Source of the DNA: Tautonia sociabilis
GTDB taxonomy: Bacteria > Planctomycetota > Planctomycetia > Isosphaerales > Isosphaeraceae
Assembly: GCF_003977685.1 (NCBI RefSeq)
Contig: NZ_RYZH01000009.1
Span: 1 to 64,000 of the forward strand
Direction: 5' to 3'
DNA length: 64,000 nt
The translations under genes and the position numbers were made by a program. Position 1 is the stretch's first letter; the number at the start of each line of letters is the position of its first letter. The notes below the pieces were generated by a model. It searched no databases and was not told the origin of the DNA. It worked only from the letters and a program-made list of their open reading frames with translations. Shown in pieces: positions 10,790 to 19,098 of this stretch.

Positions 10790-11848
10790 ATGGATCGAGC
10801 AGACGATGGCGGGCCGTTCGACCCGAGGGACCGCCCCATTCCGGAGCTGATCGCCCGGGCCGAGGCCGTGGGGGCGCCGGCGGAGGCTCCCCGTCGGTTG
10901 CTCTCGGCGATCCTCCAGCACGGCGAGCACGACCCGGCGGCCTGGAATCGACGCTTCCACGTCCCCCGGCGACTGGTGGCCGACTGGCCCCCCCTGCCCC
11001 GGCTGGCCCTGGAGCGGGTGGAGACGTCCGCCGCCGACGGGTTCCAGAAGCTGCTGTTCCGAACGGCCGACGCCATGGCCGTGGAGACGGTCCTGATTCC
11101 GCTGCACAAGCCGGGGGCGGTGAGCGTCTGCCTGTCGTCGCAGGTCGGCTGTCCGATGGCCTGCGCCTTCTGCGCCACGGCCCGGATGGAGTCGAGGAGG
11201 AACCTGGCGACCTGGGAGATCGTCGACCAGTGGGTGCAGGCCCGGGATCTGGCCCGGTCGCAGGGCAGGAGGGTCACGGGGACGGTGTTCATGGGCATGG
11301 GAGAGCCGTTCCTGAACTACGACCGGGTGATGCGGGCCGGGGACCTGCTCCGCTGCCCCTTCGGCGGGGCGCTGTCGGCCAAGGCGATGACGGTGAGCAC
11401 CGTCGGTCTGGTGCCGGAGATCGACCGCTTCACCCGGGAGCGCCGGACGATGCGGCTGTCGATCAGCCTGGGGGCCGCCACCGACGAGAAGCGGGCGATG
11501 CTGGTCCCCGTGGCCTCCCGAACCCCCGTGGCGGAGGTCATGGCCGCCGCCCGCCGCCACGCCGAGGCCCGCCGCCAGCGGGTGATGCTCTCCTACGTCT
11601 GCATCGACGGCCTGAACGTGGGAGAGGACGACGCCGAGGCGATCGGGCGCCTGGTGGGAGACACCCCCGTCCGCTTCGACCTGATCGACGTGACCGACCC
11701 CACCGGCCGCTTCCGCCCCCCCTCGGCCGAGGCCCTGGCCGCCTTCCGCGACGCCCTGACCCGCCACCTCGGCCAGCCGGTCGTTCGCCGCTACTCCGGC
11801 GGGGCCGACATCCAGGCCGCCTGCGGCACGCTCGCCGGTACGGGCTGA
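10790..11848 (+). CDS. rlmN: RlmN-type radical SAM 23S rRNA (adenine-C2) methyltransferase
   Basis: 352 residues from the ATG at 10790. The radical SAM cluster is CPMACAFC (Cys121, 125, 128), preceded by CLSSQVGC. GMGEPFLNYD, the SAM-binding motif of the family, follows, and the C-terminal Cys345 (DIQAACG) corresponds to the methyl-carrying cysteine of RlmN. The family methylates A2503 of 23S rRNA and some tRNAs in the cytosol. Alternative in-frame ATG at 10745 lacks a ribosome binding site and would lie inside the predicted promoter; GGGGA precedes 10790 closely. Cfr, the resistance paralogue, shares these motifs, but the overall pattern and solitary context favour a housekeeping RlmN. Confidence 0.88.
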   Translation: MDRADDGGPFDPRDRPIPELIARAEAVGAPAEAPRRLLSAILQHGEHDPAAWNRRFHVPRRLVADWPPLPRLALERVETSAADGFQKLLFRTADAMAVETVLIPLHKPGAVSVCLSSQVGCPMACAFCATARMESRRNLATWEIVDQWVQARDLARSQGRRVTGTVFMGMGEPFLNYDRVMRAGDLLRCPFGGALSAKAMTVSTVGLVPEIDRFTRERRTMRLSISLGAATDEKRAMLVPVASRTPVAEVMAAARRHAEARRQRVMLSYVCIDGLNVGEDDAEAIGRLVGDTPVRFDLIDVTDPTGRFRPPSAEALAAFRDALTRHLGQPVVRRYSGGADIQAACGTLAGTG

Positions 11849-12216
11849 GAAGCGGATCGGTGCGCCTTGGCGCGGTGGAGCCCGCCGGACGATCGCACCA
11901 TCATCGCAAGGGGTTGCGGCGATCGCCTTGGGTTCGTTTCGGGAGATTGGTCCCAGTCCGCCGACCTCGAGGCCGGCCGCCCAAATCGGAACAAAAGGAC
12001 AGGATTCCTGGCCCTGGCCGACCAGTGCCGCTCCGGCCCGTCGGGGAGCCATCCCGGCCATCCGGTCGCGGCCGAGGTCCGGGTGGCGGTCCTCCCGGCA
12101 GACGCGAATCAATCATGCATCCACAAGATGCCAATGAGCGACGGCCGGGGGAGGACTCGGGCTGGGGGGGGAGCGGGGCCGTCATCAAGAAGATCGGGGA
12201 GGAGGGGGGGAGGCGG
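11849..12216. other. Intergenic, convergent rlmN and tetR
   Basis: 368 bp with no gene, repeat or strong hairpin that I can support. Only short inverted repeats are present. Confidence 0.5.
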
Positions 12217-12867
12217 TCAGCCGGGGCCGAGCGTCGGGCAGGAGCTGGCCGGGGAGAGGGACTTGAAGTAGGAGAGGACCTGGTCGAGGGCGAGCCGGGC
12301 GGGTCGGACGTCGTCGGAGGCCTTGGCGAGGAGGAAGCCGCCCTGGGCGGCGGCGAGGGCGAGGAGGGAGAGGGCCTCGGGGTCGGCCTCGGGGCGGAGG
12401 AGGCCGGAGGATCGCATGGCGGCGAGGCCCCGGGCGAGGTGGCCTCGCCAGCGGTCGAAGAAGCGGTCGAGCTCGGCTCGGAGCTCGGGGTCGTGGTCGG
12501 CCAGCTCGGAGGCGAGCATGCCGAAGAGGCAGCCGTGGCAGCCCGGGCGGTCGTGGGCCCGCAGGATGGCGTCGAACCAGCGGCCGAGGCCGTCCCAGGA
12601 GTCGAGGTCGTCGAGCAGCGGGGCGTGGGTCTCGAAGTAGCGGTCGGCCCGGTCCCGGAGCACGGCTCGGACGAGCCCTTCCTTGCTGCCGAAGTAGTGG
12701 TAGAGCTGCCCCTTGCCGGTGCCGGAGGCCTCGAGGATGTCCTCGACGCTGGTCGCATGCACGCCGAGGCGGAGGAACAGCTCGGCGGCGGCGTCGAGGA
12801 TGGCGTCTCGGGTGCGTCGGCCCCGGGCGGTGATCGGCCCAGTCGCGGAGGAGGCGGAGGTACTCAT
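12217..12867 (-). CDS. TetR/AcrR-family transcriptional regulator
   Basis: 216 residues. Residues about 15-65 form the TetR helix-turn-helix: GRRTRDAILDAAAELF, then TSVEDILEASGTGKGQLYHYFGSKEGL. The C-terminal domain is helical and contains the TetR_C-like CHGCLFGMLASEL segment with two cysteines. It should act as a ligand-responsive repressor; the ligand is unknown. Its ATG overlaps the TGA of the upstream YkgJ-like gene (ATGA at 12864-12867), so the two are almost certainly cotranscribed and translationally coupled. No efflux pump or typical TetR target is adjacent, which makes the YkgJ-like gene the only obvious partner. Confidence 0.92.
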   Translation of the reverse strand: MSTSASSATGPITARGRRTRDAILDAAAELFLRLGVHATSVEDILEASGTGKGQLYHYFGSKEGLVRAVLRDRADRYFETHAPLLDDLDSWDGLGRWFDAILRAHDRPGCHGCLFGMLASELADHDPELRAELDRFFDRWRGHLARGLAAMRSSGLLRPEADPEALSLLALAAAQGGFLLAKASDDVRPARLALDQVLSYFKSLSPASSCPTLGPG

Positions 12868-13703
12868 GGCTCGGCGGGGTGGTCGGCCCCTCCTGCGTCT
12901 TCGGCTCCGATCGGACTCCCCGGCGTCATCGTCCGGGAGAGGGCCACGTCCAGGGGCTCGATGGCGCCGGGCTTCAGCAGGAGCAGCGCGGGGCCCCAGC
13001 GGGCGAGGAAGGCGAACGCCGCCCCCCAGATCACATCATATCGCACCAGGCGGAGGGACGAATCGGGGCAGTCGGGATCGTCCCGGTAGCGGCGGCAGAC
13101 CTCGACGTCGAGGGAGTTCTCGCGACGGCAGTTGACCGGCCGGGCGTCGTAGGCGAGGCAGCGGCCGAGCCGTTCGTCGAGCAGCGGGCAGGGGCGGCGG
13201 ACCCGGGCCAGGGCGAGCCGGGAGGCTCGGGGGTCGGGGGCCTCGGCGATCAGGCGGCGGCAGTCCTCGGCGGCCCGGGAGAGCCGGGCGAGGAGGGCCT
13301 CGACCTCGACCTCGGCGTTGGGCCGGAGCCGGGCGAGGTGATCGGCCAGGAGCCGGGCCTCGGCCGGGGTGACGGCGACGTGCTGGTAGCAGCAATGGAC
13401 GCAGCCGGGGCGGCAGGAGGGCTCGGGGGCGAGGGGCAGGACGGCCCGGGAGGAGCGGCGTCGCTTCCAGTCGTCGTCCCGGTCGGCGGCCCAGGAGTCG
13501 ATCTCCCGGTAGAGCCAGAGGCTCGGGGGCTCGTCGGGGTGGGAGGCGGCGTAGGAGCGGACCCGGTCGCGCAGGGAGCGGACGAGGGCCTCCAGCGACC
13601 AGGGGTCCTGGCGCCCTCCGGGGGAGGGGCCGGCCCCCGGTCGCCGACGTCGGGCGGCGGGGGGCTCCTGGCGGCGGGGGGAGGGACGGGAGGGAGGGGG
13701 CAA
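12864..13703 (-). CDS. YkgJ-family cysteine-cluster protein
   Basis: About 280 codons. The frame contains the conserved cluster CRPGCVHCC followed by CPLLDERLGRCLAYDARPVNC, characteristic of the YkgJ/UPF0153 zinc- or iron-chelating family (putative Fe-S proteins of unknown function). The start is uncertain. The frame is open to 13997, but that part overlaps the downstream portion of another minus-strand gene, and no ATG lies between. A TTG at 13703 with GAGGA just upstream is the best candidate. The N-terminal 50 residues are Arg/Pro-rich and may not be translated. It overlaps the tetR start by 4 bp. Confidence 0.8.
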   Translation of the reverse strand: MPPPSRPSPRRQEPPAARRRRPGAGPSPGGRQDPWSLEALVRSLRDRVRSYAASHPDEPPSLWLYREIDSWAADRDDDWKRRRSSRAVLPLAPEPSCRPGCVHCCYQHVAVTPAEARLLADHLARLRPNAEVEVEALLARLSRAAEDCRRLIAEAPDPRASRLALARVRRPCPLLDERLGRCLAYDARPVNCRRENSLDVEVCRRYRDDPDCPDSSLRLVRYDVIWGAAFAFLARWGPALLLLKPGAIEPLDVALSRTMTPGSPIGAEDAGGADHPAEP

Positions 13704-13759
13704 GGAGGTCCTCGTCGGGGGGAAGAGGGAGTCGTCGGCGACGTCGGCGGCGGTGAGGG

Positions 13760-14038
13760 TCAGGCCAGCGGACTCTCTCCCCGGAAGAGGGCGCGGAGGC
13801 GGCCGGGGGCGGAGTCGTCGGGCTCGATGTGGTCGATGGCGAGGTCTCCCGAGCGGCCGTCCTCGAGGGAGAGGGTGTAGGTGGCCCCGGGGCGGAGGTC
13901 GGTCCCCTCGCCGATCAAAAGATAGCCGTTCCAGTTCGGCTTCGAGCCGTCCTGGGGGCCGAGGTATTCGATGTAGGCGTTGGCGGGCTCGAGGCAAGGG
14001 GTGGCGCCGTCGAGCAGTCGGCCTCGGAAGTGGTGCAT
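13760..14038 (-). CDS. Small hypothetical protein, 92 aa
   Basis: I do not recognise a named family. The composition is balanced and protein-like (MHHFRGRLLDGATPC, AYIEYLGPQDGSKPNWNGYLLI, TYTLSLEDGRSGDLAIDHIEPD), quite unlike the Arg/Pro-rich spurious frames around it, which is why I call it real. It appears to be a small cytosolic beta-rich protein with no signal or membrane segment. It lies 76 bp downstream of the isomerase-like gene and 56 bp upstream of the proposed YkgJ start, all on the minus strand, so it may belong to that operon. Confidence 0.65.
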   Translation of the reverse strand: MHHFRGRLLDGATPCLEPANAYIEYLGPQDGSKPNWNGYLLIGEGTDLRPGATYTLSLEDGRSGDLAIDHIEPDDSAPGRLRALFRGESPLA

Positions 14039-14114
14039 GGTCCGGTCCTCCAGGGAAGGATGGAGCCCCCGCGGCCGGAGGGGGGACGCGGGGGCGGGGG
14101 GAGGGGTCGGGCGA

Positions 14115-15059
14115 TTAGAAGGAATCGCACTCGATATAGGCGTTGATCAGGGCGATCTCGCCCTCCTTCCCGGGCTTCGAGTTGCCGTGCTCCATGCCGA
14201 CGACGCCGTCGAAGCCCTTGGCATGGAGATGCTTGAAGATGTTCTTGTAGTTCATCTCGCCGGTGGTGGGCTCCATGCGCCCGGGGTTGTCGCCGGTCTG
14301 GAAGTAGGCGATCTCGGTCCAGGCGGCGTCGATGTTGGGGATGATGTTCCCCTCGCTGATCTGCTGGTGGTACAGGTCGAAGAGGATCTTGCACGACGGG
14401 TGCCCGACCGCCTTGCAGATCAGATACGCCTGGGGGATCTGCCAGAGGAACAGCTCGGGGTGGTTGGCGTAGTGGTTCAGGGGCTCCAGCACCATGACCA
14501 GTCCGCTCGGCGCGCAGAGGTCGCAGCAGCGCTTCAGCAGCTCGATGACGTTGACGGTCTGGTAGTCGAGCGGCAGGCGGTGGTCGAAGATGCCGGGGAC
14601 CACGGTGGTCCACTTCGCGTTGACCCGCTTGGCGGTCTCGACGGCCTGCGTGATGTCGGCCAGGACCTTCTCGGCGAAGTCGGGGTTGCCGGAGGCGAAG
14701 GTCGGCTCCTCGAAGCTGGCGGTGGCGACGAAGACGCCCATCTCCAGGCCGAGGCGATCCATCTCCCGGGCGATCGACTCCTGCTCCTGGACGGGACGGC
14801 GCATCATGCCGTTGTCTTCAACGGCGCGGAAGCCGACGTCCTTGATGAACTTCAGCTCGTCGAGCGGGCCGCCGGGAGCGTGGTTGCGGAACATGCCGAA
14901 GTGCGGGGCGTACTTCAGGCGGAAGTCTCGGTGGGGGACGTCGCCGGAGGCGTCGTGCCGGGGGTGGGGAGCGGAGAAGGAGGAGGCGGTGGCCGAGGCG
15001 CCCAGCGAGGCGCCGGCGGCCAGGCCGGCGGCGACGAAATCGCGGCGGTTGAGGGACAT
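14115..15059 (-). CDS. Tat-exported hydroxypyruvate isomerase/sugar phosphate isomerase-like TIM barrel
   Basis: 314 residues. The N-terminus MSLNRRDFVAAGLAAGASLGAS is a twin-arginine signal, so export in folded form is predicted. The body is a xylose-isomerase-like TIM barrel close to the hydroxypyruvate isomerase (Hyi) group: GMFRNHAPGG, MGVFVATASFEEPTF, LVMVLEPLNHYANHP, KILFDLYHQQISEGNI and VVGMEHGNSKPG. The Glu, Asp, His and Glu residues in these segments are the usual metal-binding and acid/base positions. The substrate is not determined; planctomycetes carry many exported proteins of this type for sugar breakdown. The start was chosen at the Tat motif. DUF362 and dehydrogenase genes follow upstream on the same strand. 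Confidence 0.9.
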   Translation of the reverse strand: MSLNRRDFVAAGLAAGASLGASATASSFSAPHPRHDASGDVPHRDFRLKYAPHFGMFRNHAPGGPLDELKFIKDVGFRAVEDNGMMRRPVQEQESIAREMDRLGLEMGVFVATASFEEPTFASGNPDFAEKVLADITQAVETAKRVNAKWTTVVPGIFDHRLPLDYQTVNVIELLKRCCDLCAPSGLVMVLEPLNHYANHPELFLWQIPQAYLICKAVGHPSCKILFDLYHQQISEGNIIPNIDAAWTEIAYFQTGDNPGRMEPTTGEMNYKNIFKHLHAKGFDGVVGMEHGNSKPGKEGEIALINAYIECDSF

Positions 15060-15384
15060 CGGAAGCAGGCTCCGTCGGTCGGGGCGGGAGGGGATCGGTC
15101 GCGATTGGCCGGGCCGACGGCCCCGACCCCTCGGGCGCTCGACCGGCCGGCGATCTCCCCCCGACTTTACCACCCCGGCCGCCCGCCACAACGGGCCGCC
15201 GGCCGAGGGGCGTGCTCCGGCTCGATCGCCTGGCGAACCGTCGGGGCTGGCGGTCCCCGACGCCGATCGGATCGGGGGCGATCGGATTGGCGCAGGAGCC
15301 GCCCTCGACCCGAGGCCTCCCGGAGGACGGCCGGACGGAAGGCCCGGCGAGCACCGAGCAGCGCCGGGCCCGAGCCGGCCGCCG

Positions 15385-16611
15385 TCAGGCGAGGTCGATC
15401 ACGCGGTGGTCGATCGAGTGCTTCCGCCCCCGGGGCGAGTCGAACTCGAAGATCCCCAGGCCCAGATGGGCGGCCAGTCGGATGTGCTGGGGCTGTCGGA
15501 TGTCGAATCCCTCGCGGTCGGCGTCGAGGCCGAGCCGGCCGACCGCGCCGACGGGGGGAAGGCCCATCTGGCGCCGCTTGGCGTCGATCTGTCGCCAGGC
15601 GACGTGGTCCATCGCCACCGGGTCGGTCGCCAGCAGCAGGGCGTTGTTCTCCCAGGTCCACTCCGGCCGGGAGGCGCCGGGGCCTCCCTGGTAGACCCCC
15701 TTGATGCCGTCCATGATCTGCAAGACGCACTTCTTGCGGATGATCGGGTGGCTGACGACTTCGGGGATGAACTGGTTGCAGACGTTCGTGTCGGGCGTGC
15801 TGTGCGAGCGGTTCACGTTGTTCACCAGGCCGTGGCTCATGTTCTTCAGCGCGCCGGTGATGCCGGCCGAGCCGTGGTCCTTGAGCACGGGCAGCAGGAC
15901 GATCTTGTTGACGCGACGGGTGACGAGCAGCCCGAGGTGGGAGCGTCGGGTGCGGTCGTCCTTCGGGTCGTGGCCGGCGGCGACGAGGTTCATGTGGATG
16001 AACTCGTCGGGGTCGTAGCCGGTGACGTGGTCGAGGTTGCCGGTGCCGAGGTCGTCGCCGTGGATGTCGATCTGCTGGCCGTTGTAGGCGATGCCCAAGC
16101 CGGTCCAGGCGATGCCGTCGGGCACGGCCTCGTGCATTTTGGCGCCGATGAACTCGTCGCGGTAGCGCTCGAAGACGACCATGTCCCTCGGCTTCACGCC
16201 GGCCGCCTTGAGGCCCTCGATGACCTCCAGCATCAGCTCGCTGGAGCTGTTGGCCAGGGGGTTGCCGACGGGGTTCATCTTGATGCCGACCACGTCTCCC
16301 GGCTCGAACATCGCCCGCCAGGCGGAGACGGCGTCGTCGGCCCCGGTCAGCTCGGCCATGCCTCGGGAGAGGGCGGAGCCGATGGCGGCGCGGTCCTTGA
16401 CGTCATTGCGGATCATCCCGGGGTGTCGGACCTCGATCACGCGGCCGGGCCAGGGCCCGGGGATGCCGAAGTTCTCGTCGGGCCCGATGGCTCCGGCCGC
16501 GGCCTGGGGCTCCTGGGCCGACACCCGGGCGCCGGCGATCGCCGGCAGCGCCGCCGCGCCGGCGAGGAACTGCCGCCGGCCAAGTCCTCCGCAGGGGTAT
16601 CGCCTGGACAT
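15385..16611 (-). CDS. DUF362 domain protein with Tat signal
   Basis: 408 residues. MSRRYPCGGLGRRQFLAGAAALPA is a twin-arginine leader. The remainder fits DUF362: PGDVVGIKMNPVGNPLANSS, IVLLPVLKDHGSAGITGALKNMSHG, then DTNVCNQFIPEVV and TDPVAMDHVAWRQID. DUF362 proteins are of unknown function and often carry Fe-S binding motifs, but no clustered CxxCxxC motif is visible here, so a ferredoxin-like function is not supported. The start at 16611 is backed by GGAGGAG 8 nt upstream. It lies 77 bp downstream of the dehydrogenase gene and is probably in one transcript with it. Confidence 0.9.
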   Translation of the reverse strand: MSRRYPCGGLGRRQFLAGAAALPAIAGARVSAQEPQAAAGAIGPDENFGIPGPWPGRVIEVRHPGMIRNDVKDRAAIGSALSRGMAELTGADDAVSAWRAMFEPGDVVGIKMNPVGNPLANSSSELMLEVIEGLKAAGVKPRDMVVFERYRDEFIGAKMHEAVPDGIAWTGLGIAYNGQQIDIHGDDLGTGNLDHVTGYDPDEFIHMNLVAAGHDPKDDRTRRSHLGLLVTRRVNKIVLLPVLKDHGSAGITGALKNMSHGLVNNVNRSHSTPDTNVCNQFIPEVVSHPIIRKKCVLQIMDGIKGVYQGGPGASRPEWTWENNALLLATDPVAMDHVAWRQIDAKRRQMGLPPVGAVGRLGLDADREGFDIRQPQHIRLAAHLGLGIFEFDSPRGRKHSIDHRVIDLA

Positions 16612-16688
16612 GATCGGATCTCCTCCGGCGGGCACCATTCGGCGAGAAGGGGGCGGGCCGGGCCCGTCGGCCGGCCCCCCGGTCCGGG

Positions 16689-17606
16689 TCAGCCCCGGGC
16701 GGTCCAGTCGATGTTGGAGAGCTTCGCCAGGGCGAGCATCAGGGCGTGGGTGCCGTTGCGGGCGTAGCCCTGGGCGGCGACCGCCTGGTAGAGCTGCTCG
16801 GCCAGGGCGAGGCCGGGCATCGACAGCCCGAGCCGGCGCGACTCGGCCAGGGCGATCCCCATGTCCTTGATGAAGTGCTCGACGAAGAACCCCGGGTCGA
16901 AGTTCCCCGTGATGATCCTCGGCCCCAGGTTGTTCAGGCTCCACGAGCCGGCGGCCCCGGAGCCGACACTGCGCAGGACCGTTTCCAGGTTGAGCCCGGC
17001 CTTGTAGCCGTAGAGCAGCGCCTCGCAGACGCCGATCATGTTCGTGGAGATGAGGATCTGATTGACCATCTTCGTGTGCTGGCCCGCCCCGGCCGGCCCC
17101 TGGTGCACGATGGTCTTGCCCATAAGCTCGAACAGGGGGCGGACGGTGTCGACGGCCTCGGTTTCGCCGCCGATCATGATGGAGAGCCGGGCCTCCTTGG
17201 CGCCGACGTCGCCGCCGGAGACGGGGGCGTCGATCGCATGGACCCCCTTGGCCCGGGCGGCGAGGAAGATTTCCTCGGCGAGCTTCGGCTCGCTGGTGGT
17301 CATGTCAACGATGATGCTGCCGGGCTTCGCGCCGGCGAGAACGCCGTCGTTGCCGAGGATCACCTCGCGGACGTCCTTCGGGTAGCCGACGATCGTGAAG
17401 ATGACGTCGGAGGCTTCGGCCACCTGCTTCGGCCCGGCGGCCTCGGCGGCTCCCTTCTGGACGAGCGGGGCGCACTTGGCCGGGGTCCGGTTGTAGACCG
17501 TGGCCGAGTAGCCGGCGTCGATCAGGTGGCCGCACATCGAGCAGCCCATCACCCCCGTGCCGATCCAGCCCACCTTCGCCTTGCCCGGCGCGATCTCCAG
17601 GGCCAT
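16689..17606 (-). CDS. 3-hydroxyisobutyrate dehydrogenase-like NAD(P) oxidoreductase
   Basis: 305 residues, standard length for the beta-hydroxyacid dehydrogenase family. The N-terminal Rossmann motif is GWIGTGVMG (residues 13-21). The signature [11 protein letters not shown] contacts substrate, and the catalytic Lys lies in [10 protein letters not shown]. The C-terminal all-alpha domain includes [19 protein letters not shown]. The family reduces or oxidises short hydroxy acids such as 3-hydroxyisobutyrate, tartronate semialdehyde or glyoxylate-type substrates. With a hydroxypyruvate-isomerase-like protein downstream, tartronate semialdehyde reductase is an attractive guess, but that partner carries a Tat signal while this protein is cytosolic. 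Confidence 0.92.
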   Translation of the reverse strand: MALEIAPGKAKVGWIGTGVMGCSMCGHLIDAGYSATVYNRTPAKCAPLVQKGAAEAAGPKQVAEASDVIFTIVGYPKDVREVILGNDGVLAGAKPGSIIVDMTTSEPKLAEEIFLAARAKGVHAIDAPVSGGDVGAKEARLSIMIGGETEAVDTVRPLFELMGKTIVHQGPAGAGQHTKMVNQILISTNMIGVCEALLYGYKAGLNLETVLRSVGSGAAGSWSLNNLGPRIITGNFDPGFFVEHFIKDMGIALAESRRLGLSMPGLALAEQLYQAVAAQGYARNGTHALMLALAKLSNIDWTARG

Positions 17607-17733
17607 CGTCTCGCCTCGCCTTCGCGTGTCCGGTTGCGGTTGTCCTGAGCGTCGCCCGCCACCTTACCAGGAGACCGGCGATCCCGGAAGCGGCCGGGGA
17701 ACCCCCGCCGCGCCGGGCCTCCGGGGCGGACGG

Positions 17734-17762
17734 TTGTCCAAGGAGCGATCGGGTCCTAGACT
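17734..17762 (+). promoter_or_regulatory. Candidate promoter for TPR membrane protein
   Basis: TTGTCC at 17734-17739 and TAGACT at 17757-17762 with a 17-bp spacer, upstream of the start codons at 17866 and 17929. Each hexamer matches consensus at four of six positions. Confidence 0.45.
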
Positions 17763-17865
17763 TCAATAAAGGAATCCGAGGCATCGGCGTCGAGATTGCG
17801 CGCCCCGGCGCGGCGGCCTCGGTCCTTCGGGACGCCCCGACTGGCGACACGAACCGGGAGCCGGC

Positions 17866-19089
17866 ATGGCCTCGAACGGGGGTCGGGCCCCGGCAAGGCA
17901 AGGCAAGGCGAGGGGAGGCGGGTGGTCCATGCTCACGCTGCAATCCTCGGTGCGCAGGAGGCCGGCGCCGCTCATCCCCTCCGGGGTCCCCGAATCGCCC
18001 CGGATCGGAGGCTCGGCAGGAGGGGAGCCGGCCCCGATCCTCCCCCCCGAGCCGGCCCCGGCCGAGCCCCCTGCCCCCGTCTCGGCGACCCCGGCCGAGG
18101 CCCCCTCCCCCGCTCCCGTCGCCTCGGCCGGAGTCGCCGACGAGGAGCCCGACTCCCTGGCCGAGGCGAGGCTCCGGCTGGGGATGGAGCTGGAGGCGGC
18201 CGGCCGGCCGATGGAAGCGGCCCAGGCCTACGCCGACGCCGCCCGGGCCGACCGGGGACGCTCCCTGCCGCTGGCCCGGCTCGCCCTGGTCTACGCCCTG
18301 CAAGACCGGGAGCTCCAGAACGCCGAGCGGGTCGCCCGCCACGCGATCGAGCTGGCCGAGTCTCCCGCCGAGCGGGCCGTCTCCCACGAAGCGATGGCCG
18401 AGGTTCTGCTCCGTCGGGGAGAGCCCGACGCCTTCCTTGAGCACCAGCGCCAGGCGCTGGCCAATTACGAGGACGCCGGGCTGTCCCCCCCCGTGGACAC
18501 TCTCTTCCGCTGGGGCCTGGCCCTGGCCTCGCTCCGAGACGCCCCCGAGGCCGAGCGCCTGCTGCGTCGCGCGCTGGAGGCCGATCCCCAGCGCGACGAG
18601 TCTCACGTCGCGCTGGCCGACCTGCTCAGCGAGCGAGGCCGCTTCCACGAGGCCCGAGCCCACTACGAGCGGGCCCGCCTGCTGCTGGACCACCGAGAGG
18701 ACCTGCCGCTGGACGTCGTCGAGATCCGCGCCGCCTACCTCCGGGGACGGCTCGGGATGGCCTCCTACGCCCTCTACCGCACCGGGGTGCTGCCGCCGGC
18801 CTCGTCGGCGCCGACCCGGGCCTCCCGATGGCTGAACCGGCTCCGGGACTTCGTGGAGAACCCCGGCGTCAAGCTGTTCGCCGGCCTGCTGCTGATCACC
18901 GCCGGCCTGGCCGAGACGTACGAGACGTTCTACGCCGACCTGGCCAGCTTCCAGCCGAGGGCGCACCACGCCCTGGTCATCTTCGGGTTCCTCAACGTCC
19001 TGGGCACCTTCCCCGATCTGCTCGAGGGGCTCGAGTACGGCCTGAAATACTTCCGGGAGGGGAGGCCGAGGGTGGAACCCCAGGCCTGA
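17866..19089 (+). CDS. TPR protein with two C-terminal membrane segments
   Basis: 407 residues from 17866, or 386 from the ATG at 17929, which has GGGAGG at good spacing; both starts are possible. Residues about 50-100 are Pro/Ala-rich. About 100-285 are tetratricopeptide-like helix pairs (EAARPMEAAQAYADAARAD, DAPEAERLLRRALEADP, GRFHEARAHYERARLLL). Two hydrophobic segments close the protein (GVKLFAGLLLITAGLA and HALVIFGFLNVLGTF). It is likely an inner-membrane protein presenting a cytosolic TPR scaffold; the partner is unknown. A (GGCAA)x3 repeat lies between the alternative starts. It converges with the NfnB-like gene, with only 9 bp between stops. Confidence 0.85.
   Translation: MASNGGRAPARQGKARGGGWSMLTLQSSVRRRPAPLIPSGVPESPRIGGSAGGEPAPILPPEPAPAEPPAPVSATPAEAPSPAPVASAGVADEEPDSLAEARLRLGMELEAAGRPMEAAQAYADAARADRGRSLPLARLALVYALQDRELQNAERVARHAIELAESPAERAVSHEAMAEVLLRRGEPDAFLEHQRQALANYEDAGLSPPVDTLFRWGLALASLRDAPEAERLLRRALEADPQRDESHVALADLLSERGRFHEARAHYERARLLLDHREDLPLDVVEIRAAYLRGRLGMASYALYRTGVLPPASSAPTRASRWLNRLRDFVENPGVKLFAGLLLITAGLAETYETFYADLASFQPRAHHALVIFGFLNVLGTFPDLLEGLEYGLKYFREGRPRVEPQA
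17892..17906 (+). repeat. Pentanucleotide repeat (GGCAA)x3
   Basis: Three perfect GGCAA units located between two candidate start codons (17866 and 17929) of the TPR gene. Loss or gain of one unit would shift the frame relative to the first start only. Confidence 0.75.
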
Positions 19090-19098
19090 GCCGGCCGA

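Noticed and set aside
10493..12112. Upstream extension of the htrA frame by about 540 codons
   Set aside because: It runs antisense through rlmN. The HtrA signal peptide and ribosome binding site define the start at 10492.
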